A stretch of 64,000 bases of DNA from Hofstenia miamia (Eukaryota > Xenacoelomorpha > Acoela > Hofsteniidae). The notes under the pieces are model-generated. The model was not told the DNA's origin. It was given only the letters and a program-made list of their open reading frames with translations, and ran no database searches. Numbering within the stretch: the first letter of the stretch is position 1; every line of letters begins with the position of its first letter. Shown piece after piece: positions 11,180-22,709 of the stretch. The translations under genes were made by a program, and so were the position numbers. Where the stretch lies: assembly GCA_900660155.1 (NCBI GenBank), contig CABFPE010000030.1, positions 992,329-1,056,328 of the forward strand, written 5' to 3'.

Positions 11180-12650
11180 TGTGGACTATAGTTTTAGTCC
11201 AACAATTCCACATGAATCAGCTTGATAAGAGATTGTGCCTGCTTGACTAGTGTAATTGCTTGGAGATCATTCCAGCTTAGAATGTCTGAGTGTTGCAAAT
11301 AGTCAGTTGCATAGCATAAAGCTTCTAACTGTGCATTTACTTTCTTTACAAAGTTGTAGAATTTAGGTTGTTCCATTCATTTTGATATTGTTAAGGTATT
11401 TCAGAGACTATTAAGTTTTCTTGTAAACATATAAAATTTGAGATATAATCTAAAGCCTTTAATTGCAATGAGGAGTGTCATTTTATCATCAATATCTGAA
11501 GAGTGTGTTTCTTCTTTGGTAATTGTCATATCTGGATAGAAAAATTTAGAGAAATTTAACACATTGGAATGACTTTTGACTTTGTCAAAGAAAATAGAGA
11601 TATTGCTTAGGATGATTTCCTCTGTCATTAGTTCTGGATGCATATGTTGGCATGCATCATAGTGATTATCTCAATAAATTTAGATATATCATAGTTTTTT
11701 AGAGTTTCCTGTATCAGATTACACCATATTAAGTCACCAATGCCTTAGAATAAAATTAAATTGCTGTTTGGTAAATTGTGATTCTAGATTTAATGTAGTT
11801 GATTTGTTTGGCAATAGGTTTACTCTTTTGAAAGATGTGTTCTAAGGGGATGTGGCCATCACAGTATAAACAAGATGTTTCATCTTCTTTTATTAGCTTT
11901 GAGTATTTCTTTTGTTTTTTCCTGGGGCAAATTAACAACAATGTTCTGAATTAAAGCCAATTTTTCAGTTTAGCAGAGATAGGAACAACTGCTAACTCAT
12001 GATATTTCATTTTTCTGAGCTGTTCCCTTTTTGATTTAGAGAAGGGAAGAGTTAATGTTGTGTCCTCAGTTAGATAAATTGATATGATCCATAATGCAGA
12101 TTTTGCAGTACAATCTAGAACTTGTGTTTTTTTAACAGAGTGTGTCTGAAATCAGTTTGGTCTTGAACATCAAGAGAAATCTGGATGTTATTTAGTAGGC
12201 ATTCAACAGAGTAATGATAGGGTTGTGATCATAATCACAGGCCAAGTGTTATCAGTTAGTCAATCTGCTTTGATATCATTCTATACATTACTAACTTCAT
12301 TCAGAGTATTAACTATTGTGAATAAGCAAAGGAGACATAAATATCAGTAATATTAGCTGGGGCTTGTTTATTTGCAAGCAATTCATAGGATTGTGCTTGT
12401 AGCAAAACATCTATGACTAGTCTTTTGTCAACCATTAATCAATGGTAGGGGCAAATCCTGTTAAGAAATAAATCAATATGAATTAATAAAGCAGATGAGG
12501 TGTCAAAATCAGGTAATACAAAAACACTGAAGTTTTTTGGTTTGAGAATGAAAAAGTTATCCAAGCTTAATTCCAATTTGTAAAGTTCAGAGCCAGATTA
12601 TTCAATGTTATTAAAATCAGTAAGAATAATTACAAGACAAATTTTGCTAA
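11180..12650 (-). pseudogene. 3' ORF of LTR retrotransposon, copy B (broken)
   Basis: Fragments at 11941-11756, 11643-11401 and 11376-11194 align in order with the protein read at 1760-3336. Examples are HIFQKSKPIAKQI, SDIDDKMTLLIAIKG and LSWNDLQAI. Many stops and frameshifts interrupt it. It lies downstream of the integrase at 15446-16360 and just upstream of a polypurine tract. The plus-strand LTR cluster at 12668-14510 separates the two and appears to be inserted into this element. No function can be assigned beyond an ORF3-position protein. Confidence 0.5.
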
Positions 12651-12667
12651 CTTTAGCTAGATAATTG

Positions 12668-13070
12668 TGTAGAGTCACTTGGGGACTTATGCCTATTTTC
12701 TAATTTGTAATTCTTTTTGATGACGTCAACATGACGTAAGTTATTACATTTCAAGTTTAGTTTGCGATATTAATGTAATGTCCCATTGAGCTGGTGCTAT
12801 GTGTATTTGTTGCTCAATTTAATTTGTGAGGGAAATATGATCACATGATTTAAGTTGTAAACAAAGACAGGTAATTACTTTTAAACAATGTATAAATATG
12901 ACCAATGCTGTAGTCAATGTTCAATAGAGTTTATCTCACCTCAACTTTGTTCACTTTCTTCCTTTCTTTATTTTTTCAATACATTATGTTTACAATAATT
13001 ATTGTGTAAGTTTCCAGCTACAATTTGGAATACTTCTTCAAGTACTGCATTAATGAGTAGCATTCAGACA
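12668..13070 (+). repeat. Gypsy-like LTR (family A), first of two
   Basis: A 403-bp LTR from TGTAGAGTCACTTGGGG to ...CAGACA. It contains TGACGTCAACATGACGT-type sites near 12720 and a TATA box (TATAAATA) near 12892. It is followed by the family's primer-binding stretch in degraded form (GTAAGCAGCCCAAAT). Confidence 0.7.
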
Positions 13071-13315
13071 GTAAGCAGCCCAAATTGTGGACCACATTAG
13101 GTTACATATATAGCTATGTATAGACATAAGAAAACCTTTCATTCAAATGCAACATGTACTTGCACTGATAATTGATTACACTGTGATGATATTATACTGT
13201 TGGTCAATGTGAATGCATGGCAACTACATGCTATTGTTTAATGAGCTGAGAGATAAGAAAATTATTGAGTTGTTTATTCTGTATTGAGTTAGATAATAAG
13301 CTATTAGACAAATAG
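13071..13315 (+). repeat. Family A leader, between two LTRs
   Basis: A leader of 245 bp homologous to 86-340 and 13783-14040. It stops short of the gag start and abuts the next LTR. LTR-leader-LTR is the layout of a TRIM-like or internally deleted element. Confidence 0.55.
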
Positions 13316-13782
13316 TGTAGAGTCACTTGGGGCCCCTATTTTAATTATTATTGATTATTTTGGCACTCTAGTTTAGTGATTACATCATCATGACAAAGTG
13401 TTGTTGCTATCAATTTATCAATTTATTATTGTTTAATTCTTTGTATTTTTGAGCGCAGTTTTATGATCATTTTATTATTTGTCCCCTCAATCCATGTCAT
13501 ACGTGCTATTGCATGTTTAATTTGCAAGGGAATATCATGCAATGTTTTGTAAACATGTAACAAGGAATAATTTGATGAAATTGTTATAAATACATGAGAG
13601 AACTGTAGCAATTGAACAATATAATTTGTCTCACTTCAATCATGTTTGATCTTCTTTGATTTATTTATATGCTAACCCTTTTTAGGTTGTTATGGATTTT
13701 TGTATAATAAATCTTGCTTAAGATCCATCAACAATTTGGGAGTTACTCCACTGTGTCTGGGGCAACAACTAGCTCCTTAACA
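13316..13782 (+). repeat. Gypsy-like LTR (family A), second of two
   Basis: A 467-bp LTR from TGTAGAGTCACTTGGGG to ...CCTTAACA. A TATA-like ATAAATAC lies near 13585 and AATAAA near 13706. It is clearly diverged from the neighbour at 12668, so the two do not look like a recent pair. Confidence 0.7.
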
Positions 13783-14510
13783 GTTGGCAGCCCAAATAAT
13801 GGTCACTTTAGGTTACAACTATGTATATGTGTAGGGAATAACATCTTTTAATTTGATCATTTCGTTTTTGTACATGCACTTAATAACAACACATTGCAAA
13901 TATAATATGTCATTGGCAAACGTGAATGCATGGTACCTACATGCCTTTTGTTTTATTATTTACATGAGCTGAGATAATAGAGCTCTGAGCTAAATTGTTT
14001 ATTTGTGCTAGAAATTAATACTTGAGACACATTTAGCACCTTCAGTGTGATGCTGTGTGAATTGGTCACTGCTGGAAGTCTATTCTTGGTGGATAGTTTT
14101 TGTCTTTCTTTATTGAATCAGTGAACCACCAATGTTCTCTTTTTTGCTAGAATGTGGGTTGCTCTCAACAATGGTAGCCTCTGCAACCTTTGTTAACCTT
14201 TGAGTTTCTCAGTACTGCTGGAGTAGCCAGAGCTCACCCGTGATTCTATAATAGGGTAGCACTGATCAAGCAGGTTATGAACTTCTCTTTCCCTGAACAG
14301 CACTTTGGCTGGAAGCGATATGAATTGGTCATCCTGGATGTTTCCTAAACAATTACTAGTTACATGGATGAATTACCAATGTTTTTCTACATGTTAATTT
14401 TTGCTAGAATCAGGGCTGTTGTGATATGGTCACTTCTGCAACCTTCTGCCATGACAATGAGTTCCTTAGTGCTAGTAGAGTTCCTAGCCCCTGATTCTAC
14501 AATAGGCAAG
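13783..14510 (+). pseudogene. Leader and gag start with internal duplication, family A
   Basis: GTTGGCAGCCCAAAT at 13783 starts the leader. A candidate gag ATG at 14050 begins MLCELVTA. The following ~215 bp (14050-14265) is repeated in diverged form at 14310-14505: both contain the GAATTGGTCA block, CCAATGTT, AGAAT..GGGnTG and TGATTCTA-AATAGG. Stops interrupt the frame. The duplication may be part of the gag itself, because a third related piece is at 9725-9860. Confidence 0.5.
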
Positions 14511-15445
14511 TGATAGCTTGTCCATTAATTTAGAATCAGGTAATTCTTCCAGTTTTATAAAATAAACAACAAGAATATTTTCCAATAACAAATTAATTTG
14601 AGGTTGTAAAACAAGATTGTTTTTGTAACAAAGAAGTTTGTGTAAATTGGTAAGATGAACCTCATTATCAAAGCACGTGTGTGCAGTGCTGCAAAAATAA
14701 GAATGATTAACTTCTACATACATTGAGTGTGGATAGTAAATCAAAGTATTACAGCTGGACGATTTTTGTCATCTATTAGGAAAGGCATAATTGAGTGGCT
14801 TACTGTGTGCTGTCATGTGTTAAGATGTTTATTGATTTCTTCTTTTGCTTCTTGGAGATGTTTGTTTTGATAATATAGCATGCTTTTGAGTAGCCATAAA
14901 GTAATGATGTAATGTTTCATTGCCAAAAACAGAAACTTTAGATTGATGAGAATCATAAAGTTCTTTAGAGTGTGAAGTGGATTGATTGCTGGAGGCTGAA
15001 GATAGGGGGAGCATGAGCAGAGGCATTTCTTTGATTGAGGTAACATTATTGGGTATAACACTAGATCTTCTTGTATGTTAGAGAGTAACATTCATTTGAT
15101 TGGAGGTTCAGTGCCTGAAATGGACCCCTCTTTGATTTGGCTATCCAAGATGTACCACAGATAGGTAATCTGTGAGGTTGAATGACCACTCAAACTGGCT
15201 CTGCTTTCCAAGCTGTACCACGGAGAGGAGGAGGGATTCAATGCATCAACATAGTAATTGGTTGATTGTGATAGGGTCATTGCTCCCATAATAGGATCAT
15301 AGTTTCCCAGGCATCAAACCTATCCACCAGATGTGATTGTGGACTCCTATTATGGTGTGTTTGCTGCACTCTATATCTGCAGTTGGACAACTGCTCTGGT
15401 GTTCCGCTGTTGCTGCTTGACATTGTAGTGAAGAGCCTCTTTATG
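14511..15445 (-). other. Internal region of family B element, unassigned
   Basis: It lies between the integrase (15446-16360) and the third ORF of the same minus-strand element. Short open frames at 14744-14484, 15091-14813 and 15289-15092 have no recognised domain. This may be the N-terminal part of the third ORF, displaced by the insertion at 12668-14510. Confidence 0.3.
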
Positions 15446-16360
15446 CTACAGCAAGCTAAAAAGGAAATTTAGTTCATTATCCCAGTTTTTGGGATTGGTC
15501 ATGTTTAGGGTGCATGATATGTAATAGTCAAAGTTGAAATCAGGGAAGTTATCTAGCTCAGACATTTCAAAGTATGTGTTGTTGTATTTATTTATAATTT
15601 TAAATTCTTTATGTTTAGAAATTATTGTATTTTCCATATATTTAATTGTATGTTTTAGCAATTGGAAGTTGTGAGTTCTAAAAGGTGTGAGGACCTGTCC
15701 AATGTGTTGCAAATTTGCGAGTTTTGTTTATTATCAGTTGTTTGTACTGGTGTGAAGGAGTATACTTTATCAAAAACCTTATGTGGTTCTTGTAAGGTTG
15801 TTTATTATAATTTCTTATTTGACAAACAGCAGATTTTTTTAACCATGCAGATAGTTTCATGGTTGTCATGAAGTTGTTTTAATAAATTTTTAATGTAATC
15901 ATGTGCTGCTACACTATTATATTTATTATATAGCATGCTTAGAGGAGTGGCGGCCTCATAGCTTTAAATAGCTTTAAAAGGTTTTATTCCAGTGGTTACA
16001 TGTACAGAGGCATTATAAAAATTATTCAATGAGAGGTAGAATAGATTTTCAATTTTTTCCGCTAATATGTGTGATAGCTCCCCTAATTAATTTTAAATAA
16101 TGTTTTATTTAGGCGTTCTAAACCGCCATTGCTTTGTTGGTGGTATTGTGCAGAATGTTCATGGATGATTTTGAATTGACGAAGCAATTCTTGTGTTAAG
16201 CTGCTTTTAAATTGTGTACCACAGTTAATAATGTCATCATGGGACCAAAATGTATTATCCAATTGGATAATATGGTTGATGCTATTCTTTGTGCAGTTTG
16301 ATCTTTGATTGGTACCATGCATGCATATTTTGGGAAATGGTCTACAATTACAAGTATGTA
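15446..16360 (-). pseudogene. Retroviral-type integrase (gypsy pol), broken
   Basis: Minus-strand motifs in order: YILVIVDHFPKY and MVPIKDQTAQRI (core start, near 16355-16270), GTQFKSSLTQELLRQF (normally preceded by a catalytic Asp-Asn/Asp-Gly; here the Asp region reads INC), then QYHQQSNGGLERLNKTL with the catalytic Glu. After a gap comes KFATHWTGPHTF (15678-15869), the post-core GP-Y/F type motif. Several frameshifts and stops are present. It defines the pol end of family B, upstream of its third ORF. Confidence 0.75.
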
Positions 16361-17699
16361 TTGAAAGCTGTTCTATATCAACATGAGCAATATCATCATC
16401 TCAAGAAATTTTAATCATTATAATTACACACCACTAAGTGGAGGAAAACTAAATTGATTTGCTTCGAAATAAGTGTTGTGTGATAATTCAATTTGCAAGT
16501 TCATTACATGCTTTACAACAAAGTGAAATAGTGTGATTTAAACAAGAAGGCTTAGTCAGCAATAAATCAGCATAGATGGTTTTATAGATTAATAGGTTTT
16601 GGTGTAAAACATGTTTGAAATAGACACTTTCAATTTTTCTATTGAAAAATCAAGTGTCGGGAATACAATTTTTCAAAATCCTTGCAAGTTCTTTAAGAGA
16701 TCAACAACATAATATGCAATAGTGAAATGCCAGACAAAACTTTCCTGACAGCGATTGATCATAGATGCTTTTCTAGATAATAAAAAACGTCAGAATTTAT
16801 TATTTCATTGTCTCACTAATGTATTAACATAGCAAATTTCATACACATGAAATTGAACATAATATTTCTCAGATTATTAATTTCTTCCTATGATAAGAAT
16901 GTAGTGTTTTGTTATATTTTGCTTAAATACTTTATAAATAATAGTAAATAGTTCAAATTAAAAGAATTAATTGTTTCTGTTATAATATTTATTGTCTAAT
17001 ATAGTCCAGATTAACAGAAATAAGAAATAATAAAGAACCCACCCAAACCACCCTGTTGACTGACACCCCCTTTAAGAGAATTAAAATTTAATTGACATTG
17101 CCATGTAGAATTTTTGATGCTCTTTCTGAAAAACTTTATTTCATGAAAATCGGTTAAGAATTGACTGAACTATGATCTTCCAAAGATTGGGTAAATGAAA
17201 TGAAGAAATTTCAATAGACAGTTAAACTATAGGTTGCTAGAGGTCACATTGAGACACTGGGTTTTAGTGGAAGTGGTGTTATTTTGGAAATAATTTATGG
17301 ACTCTGTTGCTCATATTTCGAATGTTTACTTAAGAAAGAAGTTGTTTGAATTGACTTTGAGATTGAGTAGACTTTGTAAGGCAAAAAGTGGGGAACTTTT
17401 TGATGAAAGTAGTGAGAAAGTATGAGATTATTAAATGAACCTAATTTCTTCCTATGTTGGTGTTGAAGATGTATTTTTTGTAATTCAGTGCGTTGTGGTG
17501 GAAAGTATTTGTGAGGACACATGTTTTAAATTTGTTAATCACATCATAAACAATTACTCAAAGTCCGAGGCATATGGAATTGTGTATTCAGTGTGTGTTC
17601 TGTTTGGATCACACTGATGTGACCTCACTCATGGAATGTACGCACTATATCCCTTTTAAAATACTCTGGTAAAGCAATTCGATTGTGGTGTTTATCAAC
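16361..17699. other. No gene recognised
   Basis: AT-rich sequence. The part next to 16360 may be further decayed pol of family B. The remainder up to the P-like transposon shows no domain. Small open frames here overlap each other on opposite strands. Confidence 0.4.
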
Positions 17700-17941
17700 A
17701 ACAAAGAGTAGACCATTTGCAGGTAATTCCCATGTAGCGGTTGGATGCCGCAGTGGCTATGCTAAAGCAAAAAAGAACTCATCGATTACATTGCATCGGT
17801 TTCCTGTGCACAACTGTGTGCTATTAGAAGTACAGCTAACAGTCGTCTGTGTTCGCACCATTTTACTTCAAAGGACTACATTGATTGCAGATCAGATAAA
17901 AATGCAGTACGTTCAAAACAAAGGGGTTCTTTGAAACAAAG
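17700..17941 (+). pseudogene. THAP zinc finger exon of P-like transposase
   Basis: VAVGCRSGY and ITLHRFP in one frame are followed, after a frameshift and a deletion of the Trp region, by RLCSHHFTSKDYI in another. These are the first Cys pair, the HRFP box and the C-x2-H pair of a C2CH THAP finger. The first Cys appears replaced by His. The exon ends at a good donor (AAAG then GTACGT at 17942). The matching acceptor is TTTAG at 18474-18478. Confidence 0.65.
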
Positions 17942-17977
17942 GTACGTTGTTTTTATATCATATGTATATCGATGGCA

Positions 17978-18206
17978 TAGAGCAAAAAGGTGCTATCTGC
18001 AGTTTTTGTACTTTTGAGAAAATCGACTTTAAAGGTTTCAGTTAACATATAAATTTGCAGATAGCACCTTTGTGTTCTGACATATTTCCTATTTTTTGGG
18101 GTATACAGCTTCAGTTTTCACACATAATACAGAATAGGTAAAACACTATCAGAAAACAACAAAACATGAAAATATGCCAAAATTGCAGATAACACCTTTT
18201 TTCCCT
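17978..18206. repeat. Small hairpin element within the transposon intron
   Basis: AAAGGTGCTATCTGCA near 17985 is exactly complementary to TGCAGATAGCACCTTT near 18056. A third, slightly changed copy (TGCAGATAACACCTTTTTT) ends near 18202. This looks like a MITE with internal repetition, inserted in the intron between the THAP exon and the transposase exon. Confidence 0.5.
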
Positions 18207-18478
18207 AAGAGATCGATATAGTTTTTAAAATTACAAATAGTAATTGGTCCAAAATAGATTTTAGACAGTTAATGCGAATATTGAATCTGAGTCTGAGCCC
18301 AAGCCTATTTAAGCAAATAATGTCAATGCCTCTATTACAGTAATGAAAACTGAAAGGTGCGCAGAAGTGTCATTGAAGATATAATTGTACCTATATTTTA
18401 TGACATAATTTTCAACAATCTCAATTATTCTGTTTATATTATAGTACTAGTACTTATTTTTATTTAAATTTTATTTAG

Positions 18479-19927
18479 ATTACTGCAAAAAGATGCCGTT
18501 CCATCCATTTTTAAAGAACTCCCATCGTATTTTTCATAAAAATCACCCCAACTTCGAGGAGAAAATTCGTCAGCAGAGTCTCGGAGATCGGTTGAAATAA
18601 ATCAAATTAATGAATTGGGTAAAAATTTCTTAAGAAAAGATTTTGTTGAATCAGTTTCTGATATATACAATAATCTGAATCATGCAAAGGATCCTATTCC
18701 AGAAGGTTTTTCTTACTCCTTATATGAAGATAAACGTTTGATTAACTTTATATCCAAAAATGATCTTGGTCTGGATATTGTTAGTTCTTTGGTTGTGCAT
18801 TCAGATTTAACTGTAACTCTTTTTAGTCATAAATGTCATCTTTCAAAAAAATTTTACGAATCAATATGCCAAGCCAAAAAATCCTTTTTTCACAAGTGAC
18901 CAATTTGATGGCTTTTCTAAAAAGTTTTAACAGTTTTGAGAGTAAAAAGGATTTGAATGTTAACTTTTTGAAATCTACAATAGAGTCTTTGATCTTCAAT
19001 AATGATTATGGAGATTCTCTTAATTATCTACTATGATTTTCACTTGAACAAATCAATTTTCTAATAAAACCAAAGAACTTCTAATGTTTTTCTATATTAT
19101 CTACAGTACACGTACTGCTGCGTACAAATCTTTGTTGGATTTAGAAGTTTTTGCACTGCCCTCAATTAAGCGTTTATCTATAACTCGGTATGGTGATACA
19201 TCATCAAATGACAGTTTGTGCAAATATCTTTCATGAGAATTTCAAGCTTAAATGTCTTTGAAAGAAGTGTTATAATGATACTTGATAAGATCTATTTATC
19301 TAAACGTGTAGAATACTCTACAATAGTTGTTACTGGACAAATTGGTGGAATTCCATGTTAAATTGCTCTTTGTTTTATGATAAAATCAATAGCTGGAAAA
19401 TACAGATTTACCCGCAAACTGAATCTCTTGCCAAGGCACAGTTTAAGGAATTTTTGTCAGTTATGCAAACCGTTGTTGACGCTGGGTTTTTTATTGAATG
19501 TCTATGTGTAGGTAATTACAGCGTCAATAGATCTTTTTACTCAAAATTTCCATGTGACGGTACTTTAATTAGTTCAGTTCCAAATCCATTCAACAAGAGC
19601 TCAGAATTATTCTTATTGTTTGATCCAACACACAATTTCAAAAATATTTACAACAACTTTAACAAAATAAATGTCCTTCAGTTGCCAAAGTTTTTAAACA
19701 ACTTTAATGAAGAAACCACTCCTACTTTTTCTAACATTGAAGAAATATATGAACTCGAAAGAATTGTGGAGCTCTCATTACATTTAATTAAAAATAGACA
19801 TTTCTCATATGTACTAACTGGTAATTTGCAGTCCGATGCCCTCGAATCTAGATTTGCCCGATATCGCCAATTGTCTGGAGCCAATTATTTCATTTCAGCT
19901 AGACAGTTGATAGCGAGAAAAAGATAA
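18479..19927 (+). pseudogene. P-like transposase body
   Basis: Starts after the acceptor at 18478. Open parts are 18615-18899, 18833-19036 and 19355-19927 (190 codons), separated by frameshifts and stops. The last contains LFDPTHNFKNIYNNF and LTGNLQSDALESRFARYRQ followed by SGANYFISARQL, the strongly conserved C-terminal signature of THAP9/P transposases. Downstream to 21490 the C-terminal region (NNNYNILYYISG, a Cys pair, and a FNCLAKNLVKDL-like segment near 21370) is out of frame. It cannot encode an active enzyme as assembled. Confidence 0.75.
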
Positions 19928-20317
19928 AAGCAATGTCTTTATTGAAATATTCCCAAGTAAGCTTAGAAGATTTATTAGAGAGTAGCTCTAACACCTCTTT
20001 TGATGTACTTCCCAATGTCTTGTGCATTGTTTCTCGGCTTCAGGACGAGCTCGAAAATGTACCAGATTTTGAGCCTGATAATAATAACTACAACATTCTT
20101 TACTATATTAGTTGATTTGTTGCAAGTTCTGAATCAAGAAGACGTAATTGCGCTTCATCCACAAGACTATTGTTGGCAAATTAAGACCCCCTAGAGATCT
20201 CCGCCCCAAGCTTTGACCTTATTGATGATTCTGTAAAACGATTTATTGATCAAATAAATAAAGGAGGACTTTCACACCCTTCAAACTTCGTATTTTGTGT
20301 TGGCCTAAGGATGCAAT
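19790..20317. repeat. Exact 528-bp duplication, copy 1 (assembly join)
   Basis: Apparently identical to 20649-21176 at a constant offset of 859 bp. Each copy borders a single N (20318 and 20648). The 329 bp between the Ns (20319-20647) has no clear homology to the transposase. This most likely comes from scaffolding or gap-filling of overlapping contigs. Confidence 0.85.
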
Positions 20318-20648
20318 NCATTAGTCCGAAAAGCAGATACTCTTGTACATGGAGAGTGGCCAGTGCTGTCCATAACGCAAGCTGAGGAGGGCGTGTAGCA
20401 TCATCCCAAAATAATAGCTGCAACAAAAGAAGGATTTACGTCAAATGATTATAGTGATTAAATACAATCAAAAATATTAGTGTAAAATTTAGTTATGATT
20501 CTATTCATTTTGCAAGGATGCAACTAAGCTACAATATTGTGCAAATTAAGAGAAACTTGTTAGCCGATCAAGTAACATTTGACAAATTGCTAGAAGCGAA
20601 ATAACGCTTATGTATGAACAACCATATTGGCAGAAGAATTATTTGAAN

Positions 20649-21176
20649 AAAAATAGACATTTCTCATATGTACTAACTGGTAATTTGCAGTCCGATGCCC
20701 TCGAATCTAGATTTGCCCGATATCGCCAATTGTCTGGAGCCAATTATTTCATTTCAGCTAGACAGTTGATAGCGAGAAAAAGATAAAAGCAATGTCTTTA
20801 TTGAAATATTCCCAAGTAAGCTTAGAAGATTTATTAGAGAGTAGCTCTAACACCTCTTTTGATGTACTTCCCAATGTCTTGTGCATTGTTTCTCGGCTTC
20901 AGGACGAGCTCGAAAATGTACCAGATTTTGAGCCTGATAATAATAACTACAACATTCTTTACTATATTAGTTGATTTGTTGCAAGTTCTGAATCAAGAAG
21001 ACGTAATTGCGCTTCATCCACAAGACTATTGTTGGCAAATTAAGACCCCCTAGAGATCTCCGCCCCAAGCTTTGACCTTATTGATGATTCTGTAAAACGA
21101 TTTATTGATCAAATAAATAAAGGAGGACTTTCACACCCTTCAAACTTCGTATTTTGTGTTGGCCTAAGGATGCAAT
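20649..21176. repeat. Exact 528-bp duplication, copy 2
   Basis: Second copy of 19790-20317, directly after the N at 20648. After 21176 the sequence continues into the C-terminal part of the P-like transposase, so this copy is probably the correctly placed one. Confidence 0.85.
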
Positions 21177-21710
21177 GTTTATTTATGGAAATTAAATCAA
21201 GCATAGATGTCTTTTCCTCATTTTTAAAGAGTGGACATATTCCAGCAGTATTCCAGCAATTAAGTTATGCTTCACTTGTAGAAGATTCTTCAATAGCAGA
21301 CTATTATTTCGAATGAAACATGTCCTAAAGGTCACATGATTTTAAAAAGCATAATACAGAAATTTTTCAATTGTCTTGCAAAAAATTTAGTTAAGGATCT
21401 TTCAATAAAAGACAATTCTATGGTGAATGAATTAAAGATTTTTTAAAAAATATAATCTATGTGAGTTCTTTGCTTACTGCATGAAAACTCCGCTATATGG
21501 AGGCATGCTTTTATGACACAGAACTAATATTCGGTTCATTTATTGTATTTACACATGTTTTAAACATATTATATCTGTCTTTAAAAATTGGATTTCTGTG
21601 GTGTGTAATAGCCAATCTATAATCAAATATAATGGCCTCCAAAGGCAAAGTAAAATAAATTAATCGCGTCCAGATAATATCTAGATGCCCATGGAACAAC
21701 CTAACTTTTA

Positions 21711-22709
21711 ATGCATCTAATTTCCGAAATCTCACAGTTACTTATAATTTCCCCGCACCCTCCCCATAAATGCGATACCGTGCAACTTAAAGCCAACTAC
21801 TTCCGTACTACTTATGATAACCTCGCCAACAATATCATGTCAACTTTGAAAGCAAAGAATCCTGGTATTGAGTCGAAGATACAGATATCAAAGACATTGG
21901 CATCAACACGAAACTCTTCCAAGCTTTTGAAAGCCCTTCAGGTCATTGCTACCCCAATTCCAATCGGGGGAAAGCTGAAAGGAAAATATTGCCCTTAGTA
22001 GCGTATGATTCTTTTCCAAAATCTTTTCGTATCAATATGTTAAATTTTCCGTCAAAATGGGACCAGGTTGACCAGTTTGCTCTCTTGGTAAATCAATCAG
22101 GCCTAAAAATTAGGGACTTTCAAATCTATCGAGCTCAAAACAAACTTTTATTTAACGATGTCAACACTTAACTTTGAGGTCAGTGACTGGAACCAGCAAA
22201 ACCTGCTCAAGGACTGGAGCCAGACAAACAAGAGTTTTAATGTGGTCGGTGACCATAATATTATGTGTAGCAGTCCTGCAATTAATATATGTAAGAACTG
22301 CTTTTATACTTGCCACACCCAATGTAGTGTGAACTTGGCAGAACCTGAGTGGGTAGAAAAAGTTGAAGCATTTTATAACGATAAACAGTTTAACATCAAT
22401 ACAGAGGTAGCTCTTCGTGACAACAAGATTGCTGATGAAGCAGAGAACGACTTTAAAGAAGATTAAAAAGAAGGTACGGTGGTCGAGGAAGTTGCTAAAA
22501 CACCTGCAGGAAAATACAATAAAAATGAAAATATTTTAAAGGAACTCTGCCCGTATTTAGTAGTAGACGACAACACTGTATTGTCAAACTCAGTCAAGAG
22601 ACCAATTTCATCTCTTACTGAGACAAGATTGCAGAAGGTCTGCAGATCTGATATTTCTTTTAGGGATGAACCGCTGGAAATAGCAAGTGATACATCTAGT
22701 CCTGTTTAG
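21711..22709 (+). pseudogene. Broken coding region with PHD-like Cys/His cluster (Asx/ASXL-like?)
   Basis: Three or four overlapping frames (21711-21998, 21989-22171, 22158-22466, 22479-22709) join into one protein-like reading with small frameshifts and one stop. At about 22263-22328 the residues give C-x7-C-x2-C-x3-C-H-x2-C (CSSPAINICKNCFYTCHTQC). This is the spacing I know from the C-terminal PHD finger of Asx/ASXL Polycomb proteins. Unlike that family, more than 100 codons follow. No introns are seen, so this could be a processed pseudogene. The rest is unrecognised and the family call is tentative. Confidence 0.3.

Larger units (their letters stand above)
17700..21490 (+). mobile_element. 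P-element/THAP9-like transposon, decayed
   Basis: An N-terminal THAP finger (17700-17941), a consensus intron (17942-18478), then a transposase body to about 21490. The body has the P-family landmarks SLLDLEVFALPSIKRL (near 19135), LLFDPTHNFKNIYNNF, and the C-terminal LTGNLQSDALESRFARYRQ block. Frameshifts and stops occur throughout. Terminal inverted repeats were not located. An assembly duplication (19790-20317 repeated at 20649-21176) adds about 860 bp, so the natural length is shorter. Confidence 0.75.
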
